This document shows positions 32,444 to 44,685 of a stretch of 64,000 nucleotides of DNA, piece after piece. This DNA comes from Earliella scabrosa (lineage: Eukaryota > Basidiomycota > Agaricomycetes > Polyporales > Polyporaceae), in assembly GCA_022605405.1 (NCBI GenBank), contig JABYQQ010000002.1:1922001-1986000 (forward strand). Reading direction: 5' to 3'. Below the pieces are notes generated by a model. That model was given only the letters and a program-made list of their open reading frames with translations, was not told where the DNA came from and did no database searches. A program made the position numbers and the translations under genes. Each line of letters opens with the position of its first letter. Within the stretch, counting starts at the first letter, position 1.

Positions 32444-34467
32444 ATGAGCATCGCGCACGGCGTCCGCAAGGCAGCAGTCATTGGTGCAGGCCAAATGGGT
32501 GCGTCTTGCACCGCTCCGAACGCGCATATAGCCACCACTGACGCCCCCTCGCGCCATGCTAGGCCTGGGCATCGCGTTCGTGTCCGCGGTACATGCGAAG
32601 GTCCCCGTCCTCCTGCACGACAAGTCGCACGCGCAGATCAAGTCGGGCCTGGGGCTCATGGACAAAATTCTCGCGAAGGACGTCTCGAAGGGCAAGCTCA
32701 CCTCGGAGGCTGCGAAGGAGGCGAGGGATCGCGTCACTGTTGTGGACGACTTCAAGCATTTCCGGGAGGCGGATATGGTCATTGAGGTGAGTAAGGCTCC
32801 TTGTCAGCTATAATCTTGTTCCCGCCCGAAATCTGTCCTTGGAGGCTTCATCCCTCCGGGGTGGACGCGTCGCGGCATCTTGGGTCGAAGACAACATTCG
32901 TGCATGTATGACTCGCCGTGGCTGCGACGCACGATGACACAAGAGGCCTGCTTGGAGCGCAGCTGTGGGTCTTAATGTCCAAGTTCTCTCGTGAGCCTCG
33001 CTGAAGGCTTCATCATGATGCGGGAGCCCGTGTTTGGCGAGTCGAGAAATAGCAAGCGAAACTGACCTCTTCGTTCCAACCTAGCATGCAAACGGCTGAT
33101 AAATTCTCGCTCCAGGCCGTTGCCGAGAACCTCGCGATCAAGCAAGGAATATTCCGTGCCCTCTCCCAAGAGTTGTCGCCGAAGACCATCCTGGCTACGA
33201 ACACTTCCTCTATCAGCATAACGAAGATTGCTGCGTCCACAATACCGGAAGGGAAGACCGCTGCTGATGCGGAAGGCAAGGAGAGCACTTCGAGAGTGGT
33301 CGGCTTACATTTCTTCAACCCTGTGCCCGTCATGGTGAATCTATCGTTTGGTGATCTCATCGAGTGGAGTTTTTGTCTGAATGCTGATCTCACCCCTCTT
33401 GGGACGCGTTATGGTCTACAGAAACTTGTGGAGTTGATTCCTGCCACGCAAACTTCAGAAGAAACGTTGGCCCGTGCCCGTGCGTACGCGATCGCGTGTG
33501 GCAAAGGTGAGCAACACTCTGGACGTGGTCCACTTCTTGGGCACCTCTTCTGTTCCTTGCCCCAAAAAGGTGCCTCGCTGATCCGCTTATCTGGACAGAG
33601 GTCACTTCTTCGAAGGATGTCCCTGGCTTCGTGGCTAACGGCCTGCTAATGCCCTTCATCAACGAGGTCAGTTCATCACACTCTATCTCGCGTGAATGCC
33701 ATGCTCAAGAATCCCTGACTGTGCGCGCAGGCGATCATGATGCTGGAGAAAGTATGCCGTCTCTTCCGCTCCACCGTGCTTCGTCTCAATTCATGGTATA
33801 GGGTATTGCGACCCGAGACGACATCGACAAGACGCTCAAACTGGGCATGAACCACCCAATGGGCCCTTTGCAACTAGGTGCGTCATATGAGATCTGGTGC
33901 TCGATCTTCCCCGTTGTGCTGAACCGATCGCCCTCGCAGCCGATTTGTAAGTCGTGTTCACTTCGCACGTCGCCCGCACTGCATGGCTCATTTCCGACAA
34001 CTGTCTATCACCCTCGTTCGTTCCCACTGGCTACCTCGACGCCCTGTTCTTGACACATCTGCCACGCATCACGGCTCGACCTCCGACAATTGGGGCACCG
34101 CGGTCCTGTCACGTACGCAACTACTCTGGTGGCCTGTCGATGCGGATCGAAAATTTCCCGCCACGTCTGATCTTGCGTGCGTCCTTCCGTTCCGTTCATT
34201 TCTCGCCTTCGTGCTTTTCCGCATACGGCTATGCCACAAACGTGCATGAAATATGCGCTGGATAACCTTCACCTCGACCGCACATGCTGCGTGCGATGCT
34301 GTGTATGATGCACCAGCATCGGACTCGACACGTGCTTGGCGATCCAACAGACATTATACCACGGAACGGGCGACTCAAAGTACCGCCCAAGCGTGCTGCT
34401 GGAGCGCATGGTGGACGCGCAGTACTACGGCAAGAAGAGCGGGAAGGGCTTCTATGACTACTCGTAA
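32444..34467 (+). CDS. 3-hydroxyacyl-CoA dehydrogenase
   Basis: Nine exons: 32444-32498, 32563-32786, 33116-33334, 33422-33506, 33599-33666, 33731-33751, 33802-33877, 33940-33946, 34317-34467. They total 906 nt and encode 301 aa, the usual length for the monofunctional enzyme. The NAD-binding site [14 protein letters not shown] spans intron 1. Also seen are [25 protein letters not shown], the catalytic-histidine motif [37 protein letters not shown] and, at the end, [12 protein letters not shown]. It oxidises L-3-hydroxyacyl-CoA to 3-ketoacyl-CoA with NAD in beta-oxidation. No targeting signal is clear, so the compartment is open. One exon is 7 nt and another 21 nt. Introns 2 and 8 are unusually long (329 and 370 nt). 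Confidence 0.92.
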
Positions 34468-36714
34468 GAGTAATGCGCATGCGCGTGGCGCTCCTGCGAT
34501 CACAGGGCCTTTGGTGCATGTCTAGCCCCTTGAATTATCATCTTCATGACAATTCGCACTCTCACCGTCTCCTCAGGCCGGATGGTTGTGGTCTGACCGC
34601 TGCATCGGGCAATACGGCTAGGATCCGTATAGAGACGCCTTCGTGTCTCCCAGCAAATTGGCGGAAGGCTGGCCTTCGTGATTCTGGGCCTTCGGATATC
34701 TCTCCGAGAGATGATGCACGGTGTCTCACATTCCGACCGACGTGGACGGCCGGGGTTCGCTCGAGAGATCGTCCTGAGGGAGGTCGCGTGACCGACACCG
34801 TGGTTGCGGGGTGTGGTGACCTGATGGGCTTCTGACCCGCCCATGCCCCGCTCGGGCAGCCCGCTTTAGTCGCCGTCCACAGGTCGCATGCGTAAGTTGT
34901 GCGGTGCGAGACGATGGTTGAACCGCACGATGCTCTCATGCGAAGGTGGACTCGGGAGTCGCGCACCCGCAGTTGGCGCCCACTATGCCGCCTAGGCGGG
35001 CATTTGCCGATATGAGCGATCCCACTGCGCTGCCGGACACGCCAAAATTGCTCATGCACTGTGGTTCGGTGCCCATTTGCGCTTCTTCGGACTTAGGTGT
35101 CTGACGCGCGAACGTAAAGTCCGCACTTGGCGCCCCTCGCGGCGGCAGTGCGGAACACTCGCCGTTCGTCTCTCATGTTCATTTTGGCCCGTTGACGTTG
35201 GAGATGATACAATGATACATCCCCTCGCGACAGGCTCCCATGGGGTGTGCCCCATCTCTCAGTGGCCTTTCTTGATATAGAAGGGCTAGGGAGAGTTGGC
35301 CATCTCGTTCATGCCGATAGAGCGACCCGCCCTGAGTTCATTGAATCGGTCCAGGCCAAGGCGCATCGTCGTCCCAGGGTACTTACTCAATCACCCTCGG
35401 AGCCCGGTAAACTGGTCAAACTGACGCAAGAGACCATCGATGGGCTAGTGCGAGTGGGACAGTCGGCATTCTGTCTGACAATGTTCTAGGGTTTCTCGCT
35501 GAGCGAGCCATGGTCCCTCGTCGTCACTGTGAGGTCAAGGGCATCCGATCGCACTCGCACCTACTCGCACTGCCATCCTCCTCGTCTGCTGCGTTTATCA
35601 TTCTTCTAGACCGACGAAGCTCGGCTGCGAGAGCGACAGGGCAGACCCGCTGTAACTGGCTGGGATCTGTGCCCTTGCATCTCACCCTGAGTCCCTGCAG
35701 GCCTGTGGCGCGCCATCTCCCATGCAATCTCATCGGCGTCGCGCGCGCGAGGAGGAGGGCTTCGCTGAGATCTCGCAGCGGATGCGAGCTTCTGCCGCAC
35801 CCCTGCCGTCCCCAGCGCATGCTTCGGGTGCACGGCACGGAGGGCCTAACTGAGTGGACCGGCGTGTGCTCGCGCTGCGCGGATTCGGGCCGACCGTGCG
35901 GGCGCGCGCGTGCATGGCCGCAACGAGGCAGCTTCTGCCCGGGATCGCAACTCTCGCCGTGCTCAGGGTCTGCGCTCCCGTGCGCAGCTTCGCGCAAGGT
36001 CGAGAAGGGCACTTTCCTTTCATGGACCCATTTGCTGCCGATCGCCGAGGGCATGCCGTCCCGAGGCCACCTCGCTCGTGGGCGAGCGTGTCCTGTGGAT
36101 CTCGCTCGGTCAGAGGCGGGAGGGTGCGCTCCCTAACGGGCACACACGCAGGATCAGAAGGACCGCGAGTCTGATTGGGTGGGCACCCACGACTCCGACT
36201 CTCTCGCCAGGGTGCTGATCACACGACGCCGGCTCGTGCCCCTCGCTGGCTGGCTGTCTGTGGGGGAAGCGGCGTGCGAGCGTTGGGATATGTGTCATGG
36301 CGTTCGTGGTGCGCGGACGGCAGATTGGTCGTCCGTGGCTTCTGCCAAGATAGGCGTAGGCGTCGACGCGGAGGCGGATGGGGGACCCGGAACGGTGCCC
36401 TGCCAGTGCGTCTCCGGGGACGTGATCGGAGCTGCAGGCATCGCGGGCGTGCAGAGAGTGAAACATTTTCGTGCGGGTACTTAAGGCCCTGCTGTCTGCC
36501 GACCGAGCTCAGCAGACCAGCACTCCTCCTCCAGCCTCAGCATCGGTATCAAGACTATAGCGAACGGCTCCACTCTCGTCCGCACATTGTTCCTGCTAGA
36601 CTCTGCAGACCTCGTCGACTCGATCCTCATCCGAGGCCCTCGACACGCTTCCGTGCACCGTGCACCGCGACGCTCGCCCCCAGTGCTTGACCACCTCCCA
36701 TAACAAGAATCAGG
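34468..36714. other. No gene recognised; GC-rich chance frames
   Basis: Several overlapping frames reach 100-210 codons in different phases of the same GC-rich DNA (for example 35510-36136), but none shows a motif or splices further. From about 36480 (GTACTTAAGG) the sequence becomes C/T-rich and is probably promoter and leader of the next gene. Confidence 0.55.
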
Positions 36715-37336
36715 ATGTGCGAAATTGAGTGGTGAGTAGCAACGAGACGCGCGGAGTTCGACAGCCTCGTGTGCGCATGATGCTGATCGGCCTCATCCTA
36801 TGTGCTTATCACGGCAGCTTCGGAAACTACCACCGCGGGTGCGAGGTGCGCTATCCGGCCCAAAACGGACCTCCGGCTGCTTCTCCTCGTTCTGACCAGT
36901 CTCTTCTCTGTGTCTCGGGCGCATATTTAGCACTACGTCAAGCTCTACGAGAGCGGGAACAAGACGGACTGCGGCTCACCGGCGTGCGCGCTGAGCGCGG
37001 CACACAAACACCGACCCGGCCAGCGGACGTGCACTTGCTCGAAGGTGAGTGCTTGAGTTTGCGTGTCCGGCTAGAGAGTGAGCGCTCGAGGACCGGACCT
37101 GCGACGCGGAGAAAAATCGACATATGTACCTCCGAGTCGTGGGCGCGTGTCCGAGGCGTCCTCCTGCTGCGCTTGTTTGTTTTTTTTCTCGGTGTTTCGG
37201 TGTTCTAACCGGGCTTTCGGTTCGGCAGGTGCCTCGCGAATGCCGGAGGGTGTTGAGCCTGATCCACGAGAGGTGCGACAACTGCACCCGTGCGGCGTGG
37301 GCGACGTTCGAGCGTGAGTCGGGCAGGGTCTGGTGA
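36715..37336 (+). CDS. Small cysteine-rich protein of the MCxIE...GC type
   Basis: Four exons, 36715-36731, 36818-36845, 36931-37044 and 37229-37336, give 267 nt and 88 aa. The product begins MCEIECFGNYHRGCEHYVKL and continues with TDCGSPACALS, HKHRPGQRTCTCSK and a tail with CRRVLSLIHERCDNC. The pattern (MC-I-E, G-Y--GC-H, DCG---C--S--H, CxC) recalls a family of short unnamed proteins common in Agaricomycete genomes. Paired cysteines and histidines suggest metal binding. There is no signal peptide. Function is unknown. The upstream GTACTTAAGG and C/T-rich leader support expression. Confidence 0.72.
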
Positions 37337-37701
37337 CCTCCGCTGGAACCGTCTCTCGCAACCACTCTCGCTCGCACTGGTGTCTGTTAGGGACCGCGGT
37401 GTACTCAGCGAGGTTGTCGTTCAGGCTTTGGTTTCGGTCTTTCTTCAGGGTCTTCCGTATTTGCTGTACATTGTACACTCACACACATCTCCACCGTTTG
37501 TATCAATACCGAACAATGTAACATCAGCCTGTGTTCTCACCCAATCTGAGCGGCTGCTCATCATACACACGAACGCGTGAAGGAGAGAGTAGTCGTCGAC
37601 CTCGTCGGGGGTTCCATGAACCAAACGAAGGGTGATCTACAGCGCCCAAGTCACCGTCGCGACATCTGAAGCACTGGAATTGCAAGGAGGAGGAACAAGG
37701 G

Positions 37702-40235
37702 CTACGAAGCAACCACATCCGACTTCTTATGATGTCGCCGGCGTTTCTTCTTCGACTTGTCGCCCTCATCGTGCGCCTCGCCCTCTTCGTCCTTGACACG
37801 CTCCTCACGTTTGCGCTTTTTGTCTCGAGTCAATACCACGTCGCCCTCATCGCCCCCATCTTCTGCCTCACCTTCGCCGTCTGCCGTTGCAGCTGCCTTC
37901 TCGCGCATACGCTCCTTCTTCCCCTTTCGCTTCTTCACCTTTTCGCCTCCCTCTGCGTCGCTCCTTGCCAGTCTACCGTTGACGCCGCGCTCCTTCAGCT
38001 TGGCCTTGAGCTCCTGCAGTCGCGCGCCACGTTTTGCATCCCAATGGCGGCCCTTGCCTTCTTTGCGATACGGCGCATACTTCTTGATGCCCATGTACGT
38101 ATTGAGCTCCGCGTCGGTCGCCGTGAGGATCTCCGCAGGCGAAAGTCCGAACGTCTGCGGCTCGACCTTGGTGTACCTGAACCGCGTGGGTTGCCCGCCA
38201 ACCTGTGACAAGCGTCAGTCGAAGGTTATACAAACAAGCGTCGCGCGCACCATGTCGTTAAAGTCCAGCGAGTACAGCTCGTCCATGTACTCCTCGAGCT
38301 TCCGCTTTCGCATCTCCTCCGTCCCGTCCCAGTCCTCATCGTCCACAGGTAGTCGCTCCACGTCTGCGTCCATCTCATCGACGTCGACCCCGCCCGCATC
38401 CATGTCGTCGTCTTCTCCCTTCTTTTTCTTCTTCTTCTTTTTCTTCTTTGAGGGACCGTCCGCATGCTCGTCCTCCTCCGCGTCTGGGGGTGCGATGTCG
38501 GCGATGTCGATGTCGTCGTCCCAGGTCGGCTTTTCCTCATCGACGACGTCGTCCTCTCCAAATATAGCCGCGTCGTTGGCATACAGCTCCGCCATCTGTC
38601 GATCATGCGCGGCCGGATCCCAATCACCGTCAAGGTCGAGGCTTTGCAGCGCTGCAACCAGTCGTCAGTAGACCGCGTCGGCATGCACAAGAGCTCACAT
38701 ACCTTTGCTCTCGTCGAGCTTCTTGCCGCCTTCGTGTCCAATACGCTCGAGCTTCGCGCGGAGCTCCTTCATTTTGAGCGCCTTGAGCCGGTTCACCTCT
38801 TCTTTCTTCTTCAGCAGCTCCTCCTCCTTGCGCGCCTTGCGCTTCTCACGCGCCTCTTTCCTCGCTGTGTCTTGGCGTCGGACGAGGTCTGGGAGGTTAC
38901 GAGGATGGCGGGCGATCTCAGCCGCCCCACTACAAGAGATTAGGTGCGCCGCAAGTGATCATAAAAGGGCAGAGAGACGTACGGCTCTTCAAAGCGGAAG
39001 TTGTAGGAACTTTCGAAGCGGTCGGCAACCTCGTCGAACTCGTCCTCATACAGCCCGATGTCTTCGTCTCCCCTGCCAGCGCCGTCAGAACCTGAGCTCG
39101 ACGCGTCGTCTCCATCAGAGTCGTCGTCTTGGTGTTTGCCCTTGGAGCCCGTGATCTCCTTGTACGTGGGCAGGCGGCGAGCAGAACGGTCGATCCAGCC
39201 ACGATTCAGGATGTAGCTGAAGATAGGTGTCAGTACATGTGTGTTGCATGGAATGAGAGAGGTCCTGACTTCATGAGGAACTCCTGATCCTCGTCCTGCT
39301 TGCTCTTGCCCGGCTTCTCTTTTTTCTCCTTCTTCCGCTTCTTCTTCGGCGAGCCCTCCTGTGCATCAGCGGCGTCCGCGCCCAACTCGGTGCCCTCTGT
39401 CTCGACCGTGATCAGGCCCGAGAGGTCCTCGCCCACTTCACGCTGAAGGTAGGCGCGGTACTCCTCTTCCTCCTTTTCTAGCTCATCCTTCGTCTTCTCG
39501 CGCAGAACAAGCAAATCATCCTCGTCCCCATCCTCGTCCACGGCGGTGTGGAAGGCAGCGATGGTCTCCTCCCGAAGTTTGCTTTGCTCTTGGACGTGGG
39601 TGAGCGGCTTGGGTGAGGGCGAGCGCGATCCGGTCGCGTCTTCGAGGGCGGATGCGAGCGCGTGTTGACGGATCGTCAAGGGTTTTGACTGGGACACAGG
39701 AACATGCGTATGTTATGTGGCGATCTTGGAGACCGTTTGCAATGATCGTGGGCACGAAGTTTTAGAACATACCTTCTCCGCCTCTTTCCTTCGCAAGGAG
39801 AGCTCGCCCGTCCGTTGCCTCTCCTCTGTTGTTCGCCGTTTTCATTTCCCTCATCCCTACATAGGTACGCGCGAGAGACTGACCTTCGAAGACGTCCTTG
39901 CCGCTCTCGTAGATGGACGGGTCCTTGCGCTTGATGCGCGCGAGCGTCCGGAGGATGGCTGCGTCCATCGCGGGCGTGAGCTCTTCGCCGTCCTCATCTT
40001 CAGACTCGGCCTCCTCAGAGTCTTCGTCCTCGTTCGCATCCTCGTCCACGTCAGACCCGTACTTTTCCTTGACTGGGTGCGAGGAGTGTCAGTGTCGGAC
40101 GTGCCCACCCTTGCAGAATTTGGACATACGTTTGGCTAGCTCTTCGCGTTCCTTGCGGTATTCGAACGCCTTCGCGTAGTGCTCATTAATTGTGAGGGTA
40201 TGGATGTCGTCTACATCCGAATCGTCGGAAAGCAT
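37702..40235 (-). CDS. KRI1: Ribosome biogenesis protein KRI1
   Basis: Eight minus-strand exons: 40235-40130, 40072-39884, 39825-39773, 39688-39270, 39216-38983, 38929-38703, 38651-38251, 38202-37702. They total 2,130 nt and encode 709 aa. The N-terminus has LTINEHYAKAFEYRKEREEL. Then come acidic stretches, FLMNYILNRGWIDRSARR, a charged coiled-coil-like block (KKKEEVNRLKALKMKELRAK) and LDLDGDWDPAAHDRQMAELY. The KRI1 C-terminal domain holds FRYTKVEPQTFGLSPAEIL and ends in a Lys-rich tail. In yeast Kri1 is a nucleolar factor needed for 40S subunit assembly and works with Krr1. The KRI1_C region and the order of motifs make the call secure. Internal runs of K and D/E look like nucleolar retention features. 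Confidence 0.93.
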
Positions 40236-40375
40236 GTCGACAGTAGATGGTGACAGTAAATATGAACTGGGAAGTCAGGCCCAGGTCAGGCCTACGGTCC
40301 GCGGAAGTGGAGAACGACGTTTTGAAGAGACATTGCTAGCGATGTATAGCACAGCAAAACTTTTTACCGCCGTAG

Positions 40376-40447
40376 CCCCTATAGCTCAGTGGTAGAGCGC
40401 GCCACTCGTAATGGTGAGGTCGGTTGTTCAATCCAGCCTGGGGGCAA
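40376..40447 (+). tRNA. tRNA-Thr(CGT)
   Basis: A full cloverleaf without an intron. The acceptor GCCCCTA pairs with TGGGGGC, the D stem is GCTC/GAGC, and the anticodon stem CGCCA/TGGTG closes the loop CTCGTAA with anticodon CGT (codon ACG). The T stem is GGTTG/CAGCC around TTCAATC. The discriminator base is A. T-runs from about 40470 can end polymerase III transcription. It lies 140 bases upstream of KRI1 and points away from it. Confidence 0.93.
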
Positions 40448-40738
40448 TTTGTTGTCTTGGAACGTTTTTGTTTTTGGTCCTTGTGATCATCATGTTCAGT
40501 TTTCTCGTAGCCAAACGCGGGAGCACGAACATCTGCTCCCCCTTCCATTGCGAGTACTAGACACTCAAGCAGCGAAGGTCCTGCCAAGGGTAACCCGCTT
40601 CGGATACAGTGCCGGCAGATCGCAGCTGGACAGGATAGTAGCTAGTACCACTAACGACTCGGCGAGAGTTCCTCCCTCTATACAAAGAAGTGTCCATCAC
40701 GAAGCAAGTACTGAGTCAGTCCCTCGGTGAGCTACCGT

Positions 40739-41062
40739 TCAGCAGTTATGCACGCCCCTCGTGCACTCAGTGCAAAACGCCCCTCCGATCCCGTTCTCGA
40801 CGCAACACGGGTACTTCTGCCCATACGTGCTCTTGCACCACGAGTTCGGCGCCGGGAACCCCGCACCGCCGGCGTTGGCCAGCGTGCACCCGTCCGCACG
40901 GGTGACGACTCGCATCGAGCCGTCCCACTCGCGCACCTCCACGGTGTCGTCTGCGCGACGGCACGCGGCGCGCTTGCCTTCCAAGTTCGGCTGGGGACTC
41001 GCGCTGGCGGACAGCGCGAGGGCGAGGAGCGCGAGGGTGGTAGTGAAGCCTGCGAGTTGCAT
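40739..41062 (-). CDS. Small secreted cysteine-rich protein
   Basis: A single-exon frame of 107 aa. The first 21 residues form a signal peptide (MQLAGFTTTLALLALALSAS, cleaved near ASA-SPQ), so the product should be secreted. The mature part has eight cysteines, including a CC pair, FCTEC and a C-terminal Cys. It contains NSWCKSTYGQKYPCCVENG. It is not a hydrophobin by spacing. Small secreted cysteine-rich proteins of fungi may act as effectors, antimicrobials or wall proteins; this one has no recognised family. A TATA box lies about 210 bases upstream. Confidence 0.75.
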   Translation of the reverse strand: MQLAGFTTTLALLALALSASASPQPNLEGKRAACRRADDTVEVREWDGSMRVVTRADGCTLANAGGAGFPAPNSWCKSTYGQKYPCCVENGIGGAFCTECTRGVHNC

Positions 41063-41270
41063 GGTATGTGGCCGGGTGCGAAAGAGGAGAGTGCGATGGG
41101 GTGGTAACAGCGAGGAGGTGGTGGACCGTAGTGTGGGGTATGACCGGGGCGGTGGGGGTTGTTGTTGCTCGAGCGACGAGGCTCGGGAGTGCTTCTTCGC
41201 TGAGGATGAGCTCGAACTGTGTGATGTCTGGCTCTGTGTTTGTGGGATGTTGGCAGTTGGAGGGGGTCAG

Positions 41271-41280
41271 TATTTATACC
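41271..41280 (-). promoter_or_regulatory. TATA box of the secreted-protein gene
   Basis: On the minus strand this reads GGTATAAATA, a strong TATA box. It is about 210 bases upstream of the start codon at 41062 with no other gene between. Confidence 0.55.
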
Positions 41281-42790
41281 TCTGCGTGACACTGAAGCAT
41301 ATGTTGAATGTCGACGACTCACTGACAGTGCCCGGTGCCCCCGACGATCCAGGTACTATAGCAGCGCCCGCTGTCGATCCAACGCTCCCGCCCAAACCGC
41401 ACGTTTCACCATGGACACCGGAGCCGAGGTTTGCAATTATGTCGATACCATACGGCCCCCGAGCTCCGAAGTTCGACAAGCTACCAGCAAGGGACGCTTA
41501 GTGCACGCGCCATCCGCGCTGATATCTGGGCGGGGCGACTGAAGAGTCCCGACCTTTGATGTGAGATATGCGTTGACAGCTGCGAGGCCCGAGACGGCCT
41601 CTGCAACACGTCTCCACCCGTAGCAAAACTAGTATTTCGAAGCGCGCGTAACGCGTTCCACAGGGCGACAACGACACGATCGAGTGTTCATCCCCTGAAG
41701 CATTTGGCGTGAGACGCAAGACGCCACACGGAATACCGACGAGCTGTGATGCGACATGAGGTCAAGCTTTTGAAAGACCTGGGGAAATCGAGCAGTGAAC
41801 GTACCGAGGAGTCGATAACCATCTGGGGGCCTACCTAAGTCAACGGATCAACTGAGAGGATGGAGTAAGCGCCAGTGGACGACATGATACTCTTCGGGTC
41901 TCGAACGCGTACGAGCCCGGGGAGGAAGGTGAGAAATTCCTGCTTGTACAGTATACTTAGTAGAGCAGCGCGCCGGAGCAAGGAGATGATGATGCTCACG
42001 AAAGGACGGATCCGGAAAGAGCCTGCTGCAGCTCCCACAGTCTCCTCACCTGATGCATGACTGCGGCAGTTGATATCTCCCGAACGAGAGCGTGCTGCAG
42101 CTACCGCAGAATCCTCACCTAGTGCTTGACTGCGGCAGTTGGTGACCCAACGATGCAGCACACCTGCAAGCCGTGAGGGTCTGCACCGGAGGGACAGAGA
42201 GATGGGTATATAACCATCGCAATGTTTTCCGGCACTCTCCAATGTACTCCTCACTCGCAATTCTTCATTACCTCGGCGGAGCTATCCCCGTGGTAAGTTG
42301 GAAGGACGGCAGGAGGCGGTCCCAGTGCGTCGTCGTCCCTGAGACCTCACCCATTCACCCCTAATGCTCATATCGTGACTCTCATTGCACGTTTAGGCTC
42401 GGGCTTGGCTTCCCGCAATAGGCCGGGATCCGCCCATGTCGATCTTTATCCAGCATCTACTCATCATGGGCATGTGAGCAAACGCTATAACCTTTGGAAA
42501 GAATGCGGACACTGACCCTACTCCATGACCAGTCGTAAACGGGTGATACGATCATTGTTGTGACGATGATCGTATCCGGTATACGAATGCGGCGCTGGCA
42601 AAGCCACAAATCAAATACCCCAGGACCAATGACAGCCAGCTGGCTGTCTATCTCGCACAAGTTTGACGCGTTGTTTGGAATGCGGCGGGCCGCAATTGCT
42701 GTACTACATGTGATCTGTCGGACGTGATATACGAAGAGATGAGGCACAGAGCCTGTTGCATCAGTGGAGGATGGAGATCGGCTCAGAGCC
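41281..42790. other. No gene; 69 bp imperfect tandem duplication
   Basis: No gene is recognised. Sequence at about 42022-42072 (CTGCTGCAGCT...TGACTGCGGCAGTTG) recurs at 42091-42141 with a 69-base offset and several substitutions. Confidence 0.55.
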
Positions 42791-44354
42791 CTACACTGGT
42801 CTCTCAACGTGCAGAGCTTGCATGATCTTCTCCAGCGTGGGATTCCCGCCTAAGCTTGTGATCTCGGCCTTGATCTGGGTTTCGAGGTCGTTCATGATAC
42901 CCAATGTGTAGTCGAACGACTTCGTGTGGTCACGGAGGTACGAGATTACATGAGTCTTCAGCGTTGGTGTAGTCGGGCGTTTCTGAAGAACGTCTGCGAG
43001 ACAAGCGGATATGAGTGTCAGGCAGTATCACGATCAATGTGAAGCTTGCGTACTGAGGATCTGTCGATTGGATGTGTCTGCGCGCACACCGTGCACGATG
43101 GGAAATGAGAACTTCCCTTCCGTCAGGTCTTCCGCAAAGCCCTTGTTTGCCGTGTACTACCACAACTCTGTGAGTGCGATATGGGTCAAGAGCAGACTTT
43201 GACAGACCTGTGTGCTCTGCAGATTCATGTAGTCGTCGCGGATCTGGAAGTAGACGCCGAATAGGTTGACAAGAGGAACGAAGTCACTGTAATGGTTCTA
43301 CCAGATCAACACCAATCGCACTGTAGAACCACATACGTACACGTCTATGTTTGTAGTAGAACAAGCCATCATAAGCTTGATTGCTACACGAAACAGGCCG
43401 CCAGTCTCTGAAGGTGGTGTATATGCCCTTCACTCTTGTCAACGCTGAGATTGAGTACATACTATGATTCACCATCGCGACGTATTCTTCCTCAGTAGGG
43501 CATTGGAGAGAGTCGCGCCACAGCAACTCAAGGCCTTGTCCACGGTGTAGGGACAGGAGTTCGGCTGAGAAGCACTCGTCCAGTCAGGTTGTCTATCAGC
43601 AGCAGCCTGTGGCATTCTACTGACCTGTTACGATCCTGTCCAGCTCGTTGAAGGGAACGATGCGTTTAGGGGCATCAGGAGGCAGATCGGAATCTACACC
43701 GATACCTGACCTGAGGGAGAAAAGCTCTTGGTAGGCTAGAAAGTAGACGTAATTTGCAGAGTTGATGGTTTGCGGAATCCCATAGATCTTGTGGGCAACT
43801 AAGTGACGATCCAACAATCAGCTCTTCGCCATGGCTGTCATACCACGAGGCGTATGATGGGACTCCATCCACCAGCATCATAAAGCAACGCAACTTCGTC
43901 CGGTTGACATCATGCTGACCCAGCCGCGTTTTCGTTTCGGCCTCCGCTTCGATGCATCACGTTGTCTCCTCACATACCTGGAACACCTCTTCTAAGCTGC
44001 GCGTCATCTTCAATGTCGTCTACTCTTGGACGGGGTGAGTATAGACAACTCAAACATGCGGTCCAATAACTTACAGGAGGCTCGCGGTGTGCAGCATGCT
44101 GACGACCTTGGAGATAACCTTCAGCTTGTCTTCCGGCACATTCAGCCACATATTGAACGCTTCTATCATCTGTCCTCGTATCTCCTTTCCGGGAACGGAG
44201 TAAATATGTGTGAACGGCTCCAATAGTGCCTATAGTAATGTCAGTTGGCGCAGAGTTCAGGAAACCGTCGTGGGTTGCTGACAGCTTCGTTCGACTCTGA
44301 CCAAGTCTCAGATGTCGCCAAAATGCTGCGAACATCCATGTGTTGAGCAGACAT
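42791..44354 (-). CDS. BTS1: Geranylgeranyl diphosphate synthase
   Basis: Nine minus-strand exons: 44354-44283, 44229-44075, 44024-43978, 43798-43625, 43564-43463, 43407-43341, 43286-43208, 43156-43054, 42993-42791. They total 1,002 nt and encode 333 aa. Seen in order: [20 protein letters not shown], the first Asp-rich motif [62 protein letters not shown], the second Asp-rich motif in [11 protein letters not shown], and [11 protein letters not shown]. The enzyme makes C20 diphosphate from isopentenyl units for protein prenylation and diterpenoids in the cytosol. Residues about 120-150 ([16 protein letters not shown]) look like a lineage-specific insertion before ELDRIV. No terpene cyclase or P450 is near, so this is probably the housekeeping copy. 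Confidence 0.93.
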
Positions 44355-44685
44355 GCTGGAAGCAGCGGAACGCTTCAAGCATTGAGTGTCATGAGACGCA
44401 TTACTTCGGCATTGACGAACTCACTGCAACGAGGAAATCTTGGTACCGGGTACTTGGTAGTAGAAGGTTAAGTTGTTTGGGCGACGGCTGATGTCGACCC
44501 AGACTCGGAAAGATGCGGACCGAAGACGCCGGGCTATCAGGGTCCGGGTTCGAATCTGGCTCGTGCAGTCGACTTTGCGATTTTGTCTGACTCTCATGGT
44601 TTGCGCGGTCCCGCACCTTGATCCTTGACCAAATCTTCACTGCTCGTCGGTTTCTCCTTCATTTCCACTTCTCTTCATCGTGAAG

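Noticed and set aside
31487..32782. A single 431-codon minus-strand frame
   Set aside because: It reads through a carrier exon but covers the divergent promoter and antisense of the dehydrogenase; the spliced carrier of 336 aa explains the real part.
34900..36200. Overlapping frames of 100-210 codons
   Set aside because: They occupy several phases of the same GC-rich DNA, show no motif and do not splice, as expected by chance in GC-rich sequence.
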